NCBI GenBank assembly: GCA_900169235.1
Contig: FWCC01000068.1
Location: 62,001-126,000, forward strand
Length of the DNA stretch: 64,000 nt
Direction of reading: 5' to 3'
Origin: Zarea fungicola
Taxonomy: Eukaryota > Ascomycota > Sordariomycetes > Hypocreales > Cordycipitaceae
Part shown: positions 12,582 through 24,830 of the stretch, piece by piece
Numbering within the stretch: position 1 is the stretch's first letter
How the letters are laid out: each line of letters starts with the position of its first letter
The notes under the pieces: generated by a model
The model's input: the letters and a program-made list of their open reading frames with translations, nothing else
Told to the model about the DNA's origin: nothing
Database searches by the model: none
Made by a program: the position numbers and the translations under genes

Positions 12582-13484
12582 GTTGAGTATGCTGATGTTT
12601 AAAACGAAAAACTTGTGAGAAGTCTATAAATTACAATTGCAGAATCTCAGATATAGCGTATGGCAACTCGTCAACGGGTGCGGGCCGTGATACTAGGTTG
12701 AAACAAAGCGTATTCGAGTAATTGCAGCCTATCAAGAAGTGAGTTAATTGTCATTCTATTTATTACATTACTTAGTGAAATCTTTTGGAATAAATTGCTA
12801 TCCGAATATCGGCGATCGGAGTCCTTGATCGGGTTGGGTGTTCACTGCCGACTCCTGGACACCCGGATTTGTGGGGTTGACGGAGTTACCCTCAACCGGT
12901 ATCAAATTTGGGCGACTCTTAATAAGATGCCTATTAACTAGTAACAACTTCCTTAGGGATTTCGCCGAAATTATCCCCTCTTATATCGGCTGCTGGAATA
13001 TTGAATCATGGCTAGACTTGAGGCTTCTCCAGAGATCTACTCCCTATGCTCGCCATCCCCGCATAGGTGATGGAATCGTTATTAAAGTCTGATTTCCCAC
13101 TTTCTCCACGATATGATTTGAACTGGGCTACATAACTTTATTGTTCCAGTGTTATTATCAACAAACCCTGAACTGCGGCGTCTACTCGTCTAAGTCGCAC
13201 TCCGTCGCCCACACCACAAGTTCCAAGTCTTCCGAGTTATCTCATGTTAGTAATCACTCAGATTGTTGCAAATTGCGCTAAAATTACTACTTCCGATAAG
13301 AGATTGTTTGCATAAAATAGTACTACCAGTATCTCAGGAAACTCAGTTGACCGTGAGCATTTGCCAGGCACAACAGGTACCAAGGTATACGGACGCCTAC
13401 AACTTCACCTCCGAACTCAAGCTCAAGTAGTCTGTCAAATATTCGCAAATCTGTTCAACGCATACAAAAATCGGAATCGAGCAA
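12582..13484. promoter_or_regulatory. Bidirectional promoter, nucleoside hydrolase / transporter
   Basis: This 903-bp interval separates two divergent start codons. The word CGGAGT occurs at 12817 and 12881 on plus and at 13199-13204 on minus, and GGAGTC/GACTCC forms an inverted pair (12818-12823 and 12850-12855). CGG-containing words are typical Zn2Cys6 targets. The 14-mer CAGGTACCAAGGTA is at 13374-13387, about 100 bases before the transporter ATG. Binding by the nearby regulator is inference. A short frame at 12838-13092 is not considered a gene. Confidence 0.6.
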
Positions 13485-15336
13485 ATGAACATGGCAAATA
13501 GTGACTACAATGTTGAAAACTCCAGCCAGTGCTTGGAGAAGGAGAGTGGAGCTACGCTAAATCATTGCCATCACGAGAATTCCCAGCAGGACATTGATGT
13601 TGAGGGAGATGAACGCCATAGCAAACCCTACCGCACTTATAAGAAGCTACGAAGACCAATAACCCATATCTTCTTCTTTCTTCTCTGTACTGGCTGGTGG
13701 ATTGCCTCGCTTATCCTCCATCGCAAAGATAAAGGCTGGGTCATCCCATTCCTCCTCTGGCTTTGTGTTAGCTTACGAATTCTATTCTGGTATGTCTCCA
13801 GTCGACATGTATCAAACCTATTGAAGCTTGCTTGGAAACACACTGCACTCGTGGTCTATGGAATTATTCCAGAAAGGTTCCGCACTGTCGCTGGCGCCGC
13901 GCTTACACTCAGCGCTATGATCGTTGGATCGTTCGTTTCGGAAGAAAGCGCAAACAATACACGTGAAAATCGTGCTGTAAGCCTGGTCGGGATGGGCTTG
14001 ATTATCGCTGGCTTTTGGGTCACTAGTGCCCACCGATCTCGTATCAACTGGCGGACTGTTATCGCCGGTATGCTCATGCAATACATTATCGGCCTCTTTG
14101 TTTTACGGACAGGAACTGGGTACTCCATTTTCAGCTTCATTGCAAGCCTTGCCGGAGATCTGCTTGGATTCTCTCGAGACGGTGTTATATTTTTAACAGA
14201 CTCAACCGTGCCTGGCCACCCCTGGTTCCTTATCGGAGTCATCCCAGCTATCATATTCTTTATTTCCCTTACTCAAGTCCTCTACCACTTTGGTATTATC
14301 CAGTGGCTTATCAAGAAATTCGCCACTTTCGTTTTCTGGGCCCTGGAGGTATCTGGCGTGGAAGCTGTTGTGGCAGCCGCCACACCGTTTCTTGGACAGG
14401 GAGAATCAGCAATGCTAGTTCGGCCATACATTCCTCATATGACGAACGCAGAAATCCACCAAATTATGACCTGTGGCTTCGCTACCATATCAGGATCTGT
14501 TTTAGTTGGCTACATTAGCCTTGGCCTCAATGCAGAGGTATTGGTGTCGTCATGCATCATGTCAATTCCTGCTTCACTGGCCATTTCGAAACTTCGGTAT
14601 CCAGAGACGGAGGAAACGCTCACAGCTGGTCAAGTTACCATCCCAAAGGATGATGATTACAAATCGGAGAATTTCTTGCACGCATTTGCTAATGGTGCCT
14701 GGCTTGGTTTGAAGATTGGTGGTAGCATAATTGCTGCGCTGCTCTGTGTCATTTCAACTGTTTCACTCATAAATGGGCTTTTAACCTGGTGGGGACACTA
14801 CCTGAACATAAATAGCCCAACTTTGACGCTACAGACCATCCTTGGATATGCTCTCTTCCCGGTTGCTTTCTTTCTCGGTCTTCCTCGCAACAAGGATGAG
14901 ATACTACTGGTGAGCCAGCTTATTGCAGAAAAGATTATCACCGTAAGTTCTGGTGTGGCCCTGAAATCTATAAAAAGAAAGAAAAAAAAAAGGCTAGATT
15001 TGGCTTGCCAAACTATTCGATACAGTTCACAGTGTGTACATGATTAATCCGATTTTAATACAGAACGAGTACAACGCATTCAACCAGCTTGCTCACGACC
15101 CTCGATACGCTGGACTTTCCGCAAGATCAGAGCTTATTGCGCTCTACTCCCTCTGTGGTTTTGGAAATCTAGGGTCGCTTGGCGTTCAGATTGGAATTCT
15201 TGGCCAAATCGCCCCATCACGCGGTGGCGAGGTATCGAGATTAGCATTCTCAGCTTTGATTTCCGGTGTCTTTTCCACCCTCACCTCAGCCACTATAGCT
15301 GGTTTGGTTATAACTACACAGGGCAACAAAACTTGA
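13485..15336 (+). CDS. Concentrative nucleoside transporter (CNT family)
   Basis: Two exons, 13485..14942 and 15064..15336, give 576 residues. The intron has donor GTAAGT and acceptor AATACAG and is phase 0, joining KIIT to NEYNAFNQLA. If retained, it reads on to a TGA and would replace the last 90 residues. The N-terminal 55 residues are hydrophilic, followed by many membrane segments. CNT signatures are clear: LGQGESAMLVRPYIPHMT near residue 302 with EIHQIMTCGFATISGSVL after it, and RSELIALYSLCGFGNLGS near 507. CNT proteins import nucleosides with H+ or Na+ at the plasma membrane. The divergent neighbour is a nucleoside hydrolase, which makes a salvage pair. The start is the first ATG; a second ATG lies two codons on. 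Confidence 0.93.
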
Positions 15337-16447
15337 GAAGAATATGCGGAAAAAGCATACGCTGTACCTTTTGAGAATTAATTTTGCAGTGTTTGAAACC
15401 ATTACTATGCTCAATGGGCTTAATCTCTCAAAGCAGATCTAGCAACCAAACTAAATGCCGTGTGCCTTGAAAGATGTTTTGGTGATGCTAACTTAGTGTC
15501 TTTGTGTAGATGGCCATAGGTAACCTTTAAGATCAACGCCATGAATTCTATGTCGACTGTACATATGATGATATCAAAGAAAAGCTTAATTTCAAGGACC
15601 TATATTTAGTGGAAACGTGATTACCGCTAATTGATAACTATCGTAGCGGTTCTGTCATTAAATGTTTTTTTTGGCGGTTTTACACAAGCTCGGGTAAGCA
15701 TTGTGCCTTTGGCCCGCATTAAAGTATTTAAATACTCAACTTGTTTCTAAAGCAGTAAAATACGTAATCCATCGTTCTGCCAGTCGCACGGCTTTTAAGT
15801 TAATTGAATTAATTTTATCCACTAGCTAGAAATAATCTTTCGCGTAGTTGACACCTAAGCTGCGGCAGAACGGGCAGAGCGTTAAAGGCGGCCGGTACAA
15901 GGCGAGGCTGCTAAGCGCTGGAAGGCTTGAGCTGCAATCCATAAATTCCTCGCTTTAATTTGACCTGTAATGTTGGCTTATGGTAGGAAAAACAGCCTCT
16001 GCCGACTAACAGTCAAATACGAACTGGAGCTTAAACTAGTCAAACTCCAAACGGGAAACCAGGCGCCTTACACAGGTCCTCGCCGCCGAATAAGTTTGCG
16101 ATGCTGTACCATATATCCCGAATTTGCTCCTGTATCTTTCCATTCTGATTTGAACTGAACACGAATACTTACTGGTAATATTCCGAAAACTTCTTCAACA
16201 ATTTTATTACGGCGTAGGACTTATATCCTGGAATTGGTCGTTGAAACCACAATCGCACAGCGTTGAGTAATCATTATTACATAAGCATAAAATCGTTGGT
16301 AACAGCTTCGTCTCAAGAAGACAAAAACCTAAAGCAAGTATTTCTATTTAAAAAGAAAAGAAGCAGAACCAATCTGCATTTACGAATCGGTGTTCTTATC
16401 TTACTATATATGAGGTCTATAAAAGAAATATGAATTGAGGCGCAGGC
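15337..16447. other. AT-rich gene-free interval
   Basis: No supported reading frame. The sequence is AT-rich (for example 15640-15840 and 16260-16440) and should hold the transporter 3' UTR and the promoter of the second Zn2Cys6 gene. No repeat unit or terminal inverted repeat was recognised by eye. Confidence 0.45.
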
Positions 16448-18830
16448 ATGCTGTCGAGATCAGACAGCGCCGCTGGACAAGACACTACGCGAAGGCGCAA
16501 CGGCCGCCTGCCGGCATGTGAGCCGTGTCGAGGGCGCAAGGTGGCCTGCGACCATAGGCAGCCCGTATGCTCACGATGCCAGCGAGGAAGTTTGGAGCAG
16601 AACTGCGTGTACTTGATTCAGAGCCATGACCCTCCTGGGACGCAATCAACGAACTTCCCCGCGCGCAGAGTGCACACCTACAGCGCGGCCGAGACGGCAG
16701 CTACAAGACAATCCGGCAGCCTGTCGCAGCAGCAGAAGCGGCAGCAGCGGACACAATCGCCCTCGCCGCTGACGATGTCGCCTCCCGATGGAAGCGTCGG
16801 GTTTCAAGGCGTAACAAGCTACGAAGCCGTAATCCAAGAAGCGCAAAATGTCCTGCCGCGACTCCAACAGTCACCGCCAAGCCTCACCAGTGACAGTCAC
16901 CAGCCGTCGGCATTATTGGCGTCCCGCAACACCACCAGCAATAACAGTGCAGGTCAAGAGTTTAGGATAAACGAAAAAACCCGCGCTATGGCCATACAGA
17001 TCCTTCGCACCATTCCAGACCGAGAAGCGTCCTACAAACTCTTCAACATCACATTCAACCCCAACGAAGCATGGTCTGAGCTCGCCGCCCGCTGGCTGTT
17101 GGACTCCCTATGGGCGACCTTTGGCACAGTCCTGGATGGAGACCGGACAGAGCAGTCACTGGAGCCGATGGCTCTGACGTTATGCCGAAACAGCTCCAAG
17201 ATGCTGCGGGAAGACTACGCCGACCCCGGAGAGTGGTTTCGCAGCTTCTCGGGGGATCAGCTCCGCTGGGAGGCGCTTGGGATCCTGTTTGGGTATTTCA
17301 CAATGGGGGTCCTGTCGTCGCATGCGAACGGCGGGAATATACTCCCCGCGAGTAAGACGGGAAACTATGCCACGAGATACATGGCTAGTACTTGGGATTG
17401 TCTCGACATTACCAGGAACATGCCATGCGCGAATACACTGCTACTGTACTTGATGTATAGGCACAGTTGCCTAGATACGATGATAAATGGCGAAGACAGT
17501 ATGTACTCTGAAATACAAAACACCAAAAATTGGCCGCCCCACTCCCTTAAGGAATAATAATTATGTATTCAATAACTGACGCTTTGTGTTCTTCATTTTC
17601 TAGGCTTTCGGGCGTATAGGTTGGCGGGGGAGAATGTATGTCTCTGCCTCTATCTCGGTTTACATACGGCACCGGGAGACGTCCACGATCGATCCGTGTC
17701 GACGCAGATTAAGCGCCGCCTCTTTAACAAGCTCTTCCATGGCGACAAAGTCGTGGCGAGCTTTTCCGGACGACCCCCATTGCTTTCTCGTAAATATGTG
17801 TCCACGCCGCTGCCGCTCGATATAGCGGACGACGTGCTGCTTGGCATTGCCCCATGGCACGATGGGCTGGTCGACGCAAATGGCTGGAATACACTGGGCA
17901 AGATTTATTCGACGACAATCATGCGCGCCAGAGCAAGTATGGGCTTTATTCGGGATGCGATTTTGGAAATCGCCCTCCAACCGAATGAGGGTGGAAGCAA
18001 AGATGCCATCCTGTAAGCTTAATACTCCCCAACTCCAAGCCCCTAATTCCAATCTGAAGAAGGACAAAAGTTGACTTTTTTTTAATTTGGTTACGATAAA
18101 AAGGGGCCTTCGACAGCAAGAACTTGACCTCTTTGCCCAATTCCCCGCCTGCATGCGGTACACCGTCCAAGATCTCTCCAGCCAAAGCGTCTCGTCGCTT
18201 GACCTCTACGCCAAGCTCCTCATCCAGCTCGAGCACCTCCAAAACATCTTCCTTATCGAGCGGCTTGTCAATAAGGGCCGGGCCCACCAGAGCCACGAGC
18301 TCCTCCAAGTCAGCCTCGACATCATCTCCGTCATCATGGTCTTTTGGACGCACCAGAACCTCGTCACCGGGTTTCAGCACGACTGCGAGTGGCTCGTCAT
18401 GGGCTTCGCGGGGCCCGCGGCGGGCATCCTCTGTCTGGAGCTTGTTCAAGCGGCGGCGGCGTCGGCTGTTGCTCCTGCTGCTGCTTCCCACTGACCACGG
18501 CGGCCACCGCTGGCCGTGTCGCGCTCAACCATGATTCAGAACCTGAGCATGTTGGCGGGGTTTTTGAATTGGATGCGGCCGCTGATTGGGGAGAGGAAGA
18601 TTTGCAGCAGTCTGGAGACGGTGGTACGGCATGTGCTGGATCATACGTTGGATGCTCCGTTGAGCGGGAGTGGCGGCGGCGAAGTGGTGCCTGCGGCCCA
18701 AGTGGCAGCGGATTGGGGGGTGGAGTATTCGAAAATGACGAATGACGCGTGGGACGGTTGGAATCTGGACCTCTTGGATACATTTGACTGGTTGCGGTCC
18801 GACTTTGACATTTTCAGCACAGCACCATAA
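16448..18830 (+). pseudogene. Zn2Cys6 transcription factor interrupted by in-frame TGA
   Basis: Exons 16448..17498, 17604..18012 and 18104 onward. Intron 1 (GTATGT...TTCTAG) joins GED to SFRAYRLAGE. Intron 2 is GTAAGC...AAAAAG, with a weak acceptor. The cluster ACEPCRGRKVACDHRQPVC begins near residue 24, and a regulator domain follows. A TGA at 18492-18494 ends the frame after 616 residues. The same frame then reads on for 112 codons to a TAA at 18828-18830, and this part resembles the usual family C-terminus (SRSTMIQNLSMLAGFL, then a WNLDLLDTFDW end). One substitution, a sequencing error, a short intron with a poor donor (GTTCAA or GTTGCT, acceptor ATTCAG at 18547) or readthrough could explain it. 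A truncated but working protein is also possible. The target genes are unknown. Confidence 0.65.
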
Positions 18831-19329
18831 GCCAAACAAGTCAGTTCCACTCTCCTCAACATAGGCACGGGCATCGCGTTGCGCCAATGATTTGCATGAT
18901 AAGATAGGAGAGGCTTTAAAAAGAAAATTGATGAATTTTGCAAGAGGGTTCTCATCTATATAAAATATATCAAAAACTTCGCCTAAGGGGGCTTGCTCGC
19001 ATCCCCATGCTGAGCCGTAAAAAGGAATGAAAGGTAGTAAAACAAAAGTTGACATAACCAGACATCAACAAAATTTCTCACCTTGCCTCCGTGTTTATTG
19101 CTATCAGTCGGAAAAACAAGATGCGACAACTACCTCGAAATATGTAACCAAATGCAAGAAATAAATGGCGCCGCAAGGCACATGTAGAAATGAAGGCGAG
19201 TTGGCTGCGTTTTTCTTGGTTTAGCCAATGAGATCTAGAAAGGGTAAAATGTACAAGCGAATGTTGTCGTGAGGGGCCTTGGTGTATAACAATACGACCC
19301 TAGTCTCTCACTTTTGTCTCTTCTCTACT
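18831..19329. other. Convergent 3' region
   Basis: The interval lies between the ends of the second Zn2Cys6 gene (plus) and the LPMO gene (minus). It should contain both 3' UTRs. Nothing else was seen. Confidence 0.5.
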
Positions 19330-20644
19330 TTAGAGCATAGCAATGTTCTCCGAGACACCAGGCTGGCACTTGGTACCAGAAGCGAGACCCTGGACAGGAG
19401 ACCACATGTTTCCAGAGGCGCAGCGCTGGAACTGAGTGCCGCCAATGCAGTTCCAGCTTCCGAGCGTGTCGCATGCAGAGCCAGCGGCAAAAGAGCCACT
19501 ACCCCCGGTAGCAGGAGTGCCGGTGGGAGCGGGCGCCTCCGTGTTGCTAGGAGCAGCGGTGGCCGTGTTGGAGGGAGCAGTAGGACGGATGGAAGTCGCA
19601 ATGGTGGTCGGCTGCGAAGCGACCGGAGGGACGCTGGCAGAAGCAGAACCACCACTGCTGGGAGCGGCACCAGAAGAAGCAGACGAGGTGACTGAAACAG
19701 TAACATAGACACCACCGGGCCTGAGATGAACCGTGTTAGTCAAAAGGCGGTAAATGGCATGGGGAGCAGACAGGTGGGGAGGGAAGCACATACAGAGTAG
19801 GCGAAGCAGACGAAGTTGCAACGGCAGAGGAAGAAGGAGCAGGAGCAGGAGCAGAAGACTGAACGGCGGAAGAAGTGGAAGGCTGAGGGGCAGGGGCAGA
19901 AGGCTGGCTGCTGCTACTACCACCACTGCCGGCGCCAGGGTTTGGGCTGCTGCCGCTGCCGCCAGTGGCACAGTTGCCTGTGGGAGGTGCCGTGTTGCTG
20001 CCCTTGTTGGTGACATCCGGGCCGGGGTCGGGAAAGGCTACATCCTTGCCCTCGGTGGTGCCGCATCCATTACCGACGTTGGCGACAAACATGCTGGGAC
20101 GGCTGCTCATGGCCGCACCGCGACGCTTGCCGGACTTGCCCCCGCCAATGGTGACGACGGCGCAGTTCATGTACATTTCGCGGTTGCCGACATTGTTGAA
20201 CCACGTCCATCCAAAGACGGCCTCGCCGGCGGGGGCATCCGCAGGCACAGCGAAGTCGTAGTTGGTCGGACCGCTGCCGGAGGGGCAGTTACCAACGTAA
20301 GAGTGAATCACGGTCCACGTCTTGCCCTTGTCGTACGATAGAGAGGCCTGGCAGCTGCCGCCATTGTGGAAGGCACCACCATCAATGGTAAAGGTCTGCT
20401 GTGATCCCGCAGGCCAGGAGGCGACGGACTGGCCCTGCGGAGTGCCAAGGAGGTTGAGGGAGCCCCTGCAGGGAAAGTTGCTGCCATCCGGGCTGAGGGG
20501 GGATGTCATCGAGTAGTCGATATCTGTGGAAAACTTGTTCTTGGAGGAGCGCAGAGGAGGTGGGTTTGTCATATCCATGTGTGCACTGGCGATGCTGGCC
20601 ATGCCGAGGATGGCAGCGGCGAGGGAAGCTGAGATGAGTTGCAT
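19330..20644 (-). CDS. AA11-type lytic polysaccharide monooxygenase, secreted
   Basis: Two exons, complement(19330..19720, 19794..20644), give 413 residues. The intron has a GTATGT donor, a GACTAAC branch and a TCTCAG acceptor. A 21-residue signal peptide ends ASIASA, exposing His22 as the mature N-terminus (HMDM), the first half of the copper histidine brace. The second histidine is at mature position 72 (GGAFHNGGSCQ). GWTWFNNVGNREMYMNCA carries the usual tyrosine region. After the catalytic domain comes a long Ser/Pro/Ala/Thr linker, then a C-terminal cysteine module (CDTLGSWNCIGGTQFQRC) like the X278 module of AA11 enzymes. Characterised AA11 enzymes oxidatively cleave chitin. Chitin as substrate here is inferred from the family. 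The start at 20644 is set by the signal peptide. Confidence 0.85.
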
Positions 20645-23600
20645 TTTGAAGGTATTGTTTGGTGTCTTGGTTTTGTTTGTGTGGAGTGTTTTCGGATGCA
20701 GAAAATGGGACAATCAATGTCGTGAATGAGGTTTCAGGGAGAGAAAGACAAAAGTATGTTTCGTGGTTTTCTTATCAAAAGAAGACGAAGCACTTTGTTC
20801 TTGTTATATATCTAAGAGTGACGTGTAAGTGAGCTGCCACGCTGAGGAATGCGGGACAAGCTATCGCCAACCAAGATGAGGAAACGTACGAGAAAAAAAG
20901 AGGCTGAACTACAGGCAGCAAACTGATTTTGCTATAATCAAATGAAAGTGAGGAATGTAAAAAAAGGATGAGCACAGCTCAAGAAAAAAAAAGATCGAGT
21001 GAATGAATGTTGTGTGAACAAGCGAGAATGAGCAACACAGCTAGCTGGTGGGGGGGCAGCTGGGCTGTATTTATTGTCACTTGCAAACGCTAAACGGCGC
21101 TGGAATAGAAGCGAAGCTGAGGGAGTGTGGCGGTGAAAAACAAAAAAGTCAAAAGCAAGTGAATGTAAGCTTTGTGTGCCTTGGCTGGGAAAAGAAAGGT
21201 GAGTGGCAAGTGAGTGGCCATGGCCGGGCCTTTTTGTAAGTCATTGTAGCGAGTCGGTGGTTGTGAGTCGCCCTGGTTGGCTGTTAGGCGCCCAGGGTGA
21301 GGTAGGGGGAGGACGTGCAGTGGTGTGCTACAGGGGACCCAAGACGATCAGGGGAAACAAACTAAAACTACGCAAGGCAGGCACAAAGGCAGCCACTGGA
21401 ACATGAATGGGCTAATGTTTTCTGAATCGAAGCCCACCGGGTAGTTTCTTCGGCCATGGCCTGGATATGAGTTCATGCTTTGCCTCGAGCCCTGTTCCTT
21501 GTCAGTCCTGCAACTCTGCAGGCATTGTGATAAACAGGGCCGCCATCCCAGAATAATTGTAAAAGAGGGCCCGGGGATTACTAAAGGATCAGCACCTGAA
21601 AACGAAATCCCGTCGCCCCTAAAATAAAAAAGAAAGCGTGTGGCTTCCGATGGCTGCATCTCAGTATATCTGATGCACTGAACTGCCCGCAGTGCCTCGC
21701 TCGTCTCCTGAGCTCCACGGCCGCTTTTACCAGAATAGGCCTCCCATACCGGCAGACTCTCCACCATATTAATAAAGCGGAACAGAAAAGCAAGGCTAAA
21801 TTCCTTGGGTGTTAATATAATGGAGGCAAACCCAATATATCATTATCCTCTTTTGGCAACTATGCTTGGCATTATGCTTGCTATGGAGACCTTCATTACC
21901 GCTGCAGAAATACTTCATCGGTGGCGTTTTGCATGGATCATGTCTTTCGCTTCGTGTGCGGTTGAATCTCTAAACGGCGAATAAAAACTGAGCTGAAATA
22001 CCACTAAACGGCTCTGAAGAAGAAAGAAATTATTACACAATGTGCACCAATCTTTTTTCTTTGGTAGGCGGCTCATCCAATGGCAGGCTATCTCAGTACA
22101 GTCCGAGTCAAAGGGCGGTAACACCCACAAAGTGAAAGCACGTACCTCTCCAAAGTACCAATAAATTCTCTTTTGTCCTTCCATCCTTTTTTCTTCCTTT
22201 CATCTCTTGCAGTGATGCATGTCTCGCTTGCTCATACTGACTACTAATGTCTACTTGTTTGGCGCTGTGGAATTGTCCTTCCTGCCCCCAACCCCCCTAG
22301 AGCGGCTACCTGTACATTGTTCGGCCACCCAGCCACTCAGATCTCATAATGGAATAATCACGAGGGGCGGGCGTTAGGGGCGAGAAAAGAAAAGAAACAC
22401 GTCAATCTGAAACAATACTCACTACACATCACAGCGGAATTGTTGTTCTCCTTCAAAATCCTATCTGATCACCATCATCATTACCACGTTACAATACGTT
22501 GAAACAATGCATGGCTTTTCTGTTCCCCACTTTTATCCAGCGCCCCCACCGCAAGTCGGCGCGTGCCGCAGCCAATCATTCTTCTCAACCCTCAAGAAGA
22601 AGGAAAATCCAGCACAACTTGAAACTCACCAGCAAAAGCCCTACCTCAGCCGTCTAACCCCCTCTTTATTCCGTTTCGGTTCCTGTCAGTCGGCCGCTTC
22701 TTAGGAAAGGGTGGGAGACTAATAAAAGCAAACTATGCAGATTAGATGCGCTGATTGGCTGCCCGGGTGTGAATAGGGCGGCGGGCACACACACTCTCAC
22801 AGACACACTTTACACACAAGTCCAATAGACTGGCGACTCGCCAAGTCTTGTACCTGCATTGCATCTGTAGATCCGCTGTTCACAGTCCTTTGTGTGCCAA
22901 GCATTCATGTGGCAAAACTTATTTCAGAGAACTGTTTTTTTTTGGGGCGGCGGCTGAGGCGGGGAGTTAGTCCCCCTCGTCTGTGCATACGCATGTCTCC
23001 CCCATCATCCATCCCTTGCAGCCGGAGCCAGCACTGTTTCCGCCACGTCATGGACCAAGAAGCCGGCTTTACTCTGAACCACGTAACCAGGATTCTTCAT
23101 GAATTGTACATAGTACGGTGAATGGATTTTTTTTTAATCAAATGACGTAAAGTAAATCATTAGACCTTGTCAAATTAGCGGATGTTCAATTAAAGCCTTG
23201 CAAGCTAGTTAACAACAAGCAACGATCTAGTCGCATTCCCGCTTCAACGCCTCCACAACCCACCAACCCCCCACCCAGCCTTGGACAGCTATCCGGCAAG
23301 CCTCACACATATTCGCATACCAGTCCGCCTGCAAACGAGTCGCCACCGGCCTTTGGTCCGGCTCAGCCTACTCGGCTTTTGGCCCCTAGTTATCAAGGAC
23401 CTCCATATTGTGATTTCAAGCGTTCTCATTGTTTTGGAAACAGGGGCCCTTCCTCCCACTGTTCTCATGTTTTCATGTCTCCCTCGATGCCTCTATGTCC
23501 TACTCCTGCCTATAACTTCCTCATTTAGCATAGCACTCAGCCTTTTCATTTCTACTTTCCATTTCATCTTGAGCAATATACTTTGCATTGCATCGTCATC

Positions 23601-24830
23601 TCCTTTTCCTTAGCACACCTCGTCCCTGACCAGGCCACTCACCCGCTATTGATTGTGGCTTGTTTCATCTTTCACCTGCTCGTTGAATCCAATAACCACC
23701 AAATGTATCCAACCCGCGGCCTCTCGGGCCATTCGCCGAGCCTTCCGCCGACGCCACACCATATTTAATTCATCTAACTAATGGCTTGAACTAGGCTGAA
23801 TGTCCTTAGTAGTACGGAGTAGTTGAGTTGGTCCTCCTCATCAAATGTAACCGTAAAACTAGTTTGGCTAAAAAATGTGATTTCCCAAGCCTATGGGGCA
23901 ACGAGTAAGACGTCACTTTTCTTTCCGAGTCATGATGTATACTTTTGTTATGTTTTTATTCTCCTATCTGCTCCTGCTTCATTGTCTTTACCCCCCAATC
24001 TACTTGCCCGCCGCTGTTTCATCTTCGCTGCTCATCACCCCTTGCCAGCCCTCGGCTCACCTGGTAAACAGTTTAGAAAAAAAAAAAAGGGGGTCTCGAC
24101 TTTGCTCCAAACTTCGGCGTCGTTGTGGTCCATGGCCTTCACCGTGTCCAACAGGCCGTCAAAATTGACCTTGTCCGTATAGCCTTGATTCTTGACATCA
24201 CCTCTTCCAACAGCGCCAATTGAATAGAAAGAATCTTTGGTTGTCACCGTTGTCATGTCCATCCTAACCCAGCCCACCTGTGCCAGTCCTGTACCCCGAC
24301 ATTCTGTACCGTGGCGGCCAGCTTTCTGCGCGTCAAATTTGCATCCCATGTCGCCTCTCTGGCCTGCCCGTCAACTTGTCTAGCGACTTGCTATCCAAAT
24401 CTGAGCCGGGCTCCTCGCCAGAAGTCGTCTGTTTCCTGCCTCACGCCTCCCATCTCATGCAAAAACGATCTAAAAGGATGCAATGCTGTGATTCATGTAA
24501 AGCAAAAAAAAAAACAAAGAAAATCCCTAAATATGTAAGAGCAACCCGGACAGGCCCGACTCTTGCCTCTTTGTCAGCAGTAATTCCCCTTTCCCTGTAC
24601 TCGATACGCAGTTGCAAGTAATAGTTTTCGTTGCGTTGCCTTGTTTACTGCTTCTGCTGGTGCGCACTATTCGGCGGCTCTTCCCACGACACTCATATAA
24701 GCTGCTGCATTTGTCACAACAGCATGCGCCTAATGAGGGCTCGGCCTAGATTGCGCCATTCCAACAGTGTACCTTTCCATATCGGATACTGCTTCACGCC
24801 CATGTACTGCATTCATCGCCAAGGCTACTC
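20645..24830. other. Long gene-free interval (4.2 kb)
   Basis: The left part is the LPMO promoter and the right part the 3' flank of the ataxin-2-like gene. Open frames (for example 21348-21767, 23281-23613, 24280-24621) lack domains, good starts and splice logic. Sequence near 23230-24060 is C/T-rich on the plus strand. Long UTRs or noncoding transcripts are possible but not visible as such. Confidence 0.4.

Noticed and set aside
12838..13092. Open frame in the divergent promoter
   Set aside because: Starts with a non-ATG codon, no domain; promoter role explains the sequence better.
18124..18534. Long plus-strand frame rich in Ser and Arg, and its minus-strand partner
   Set aside because: Shadow of the second Zn2Cys6 gene; composition follows the real codons.
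19279..20341. Plus-strand frames opposite the LPMO
   Set aside because: Antisense shadows of the GC-rich linker and catalytic domain.
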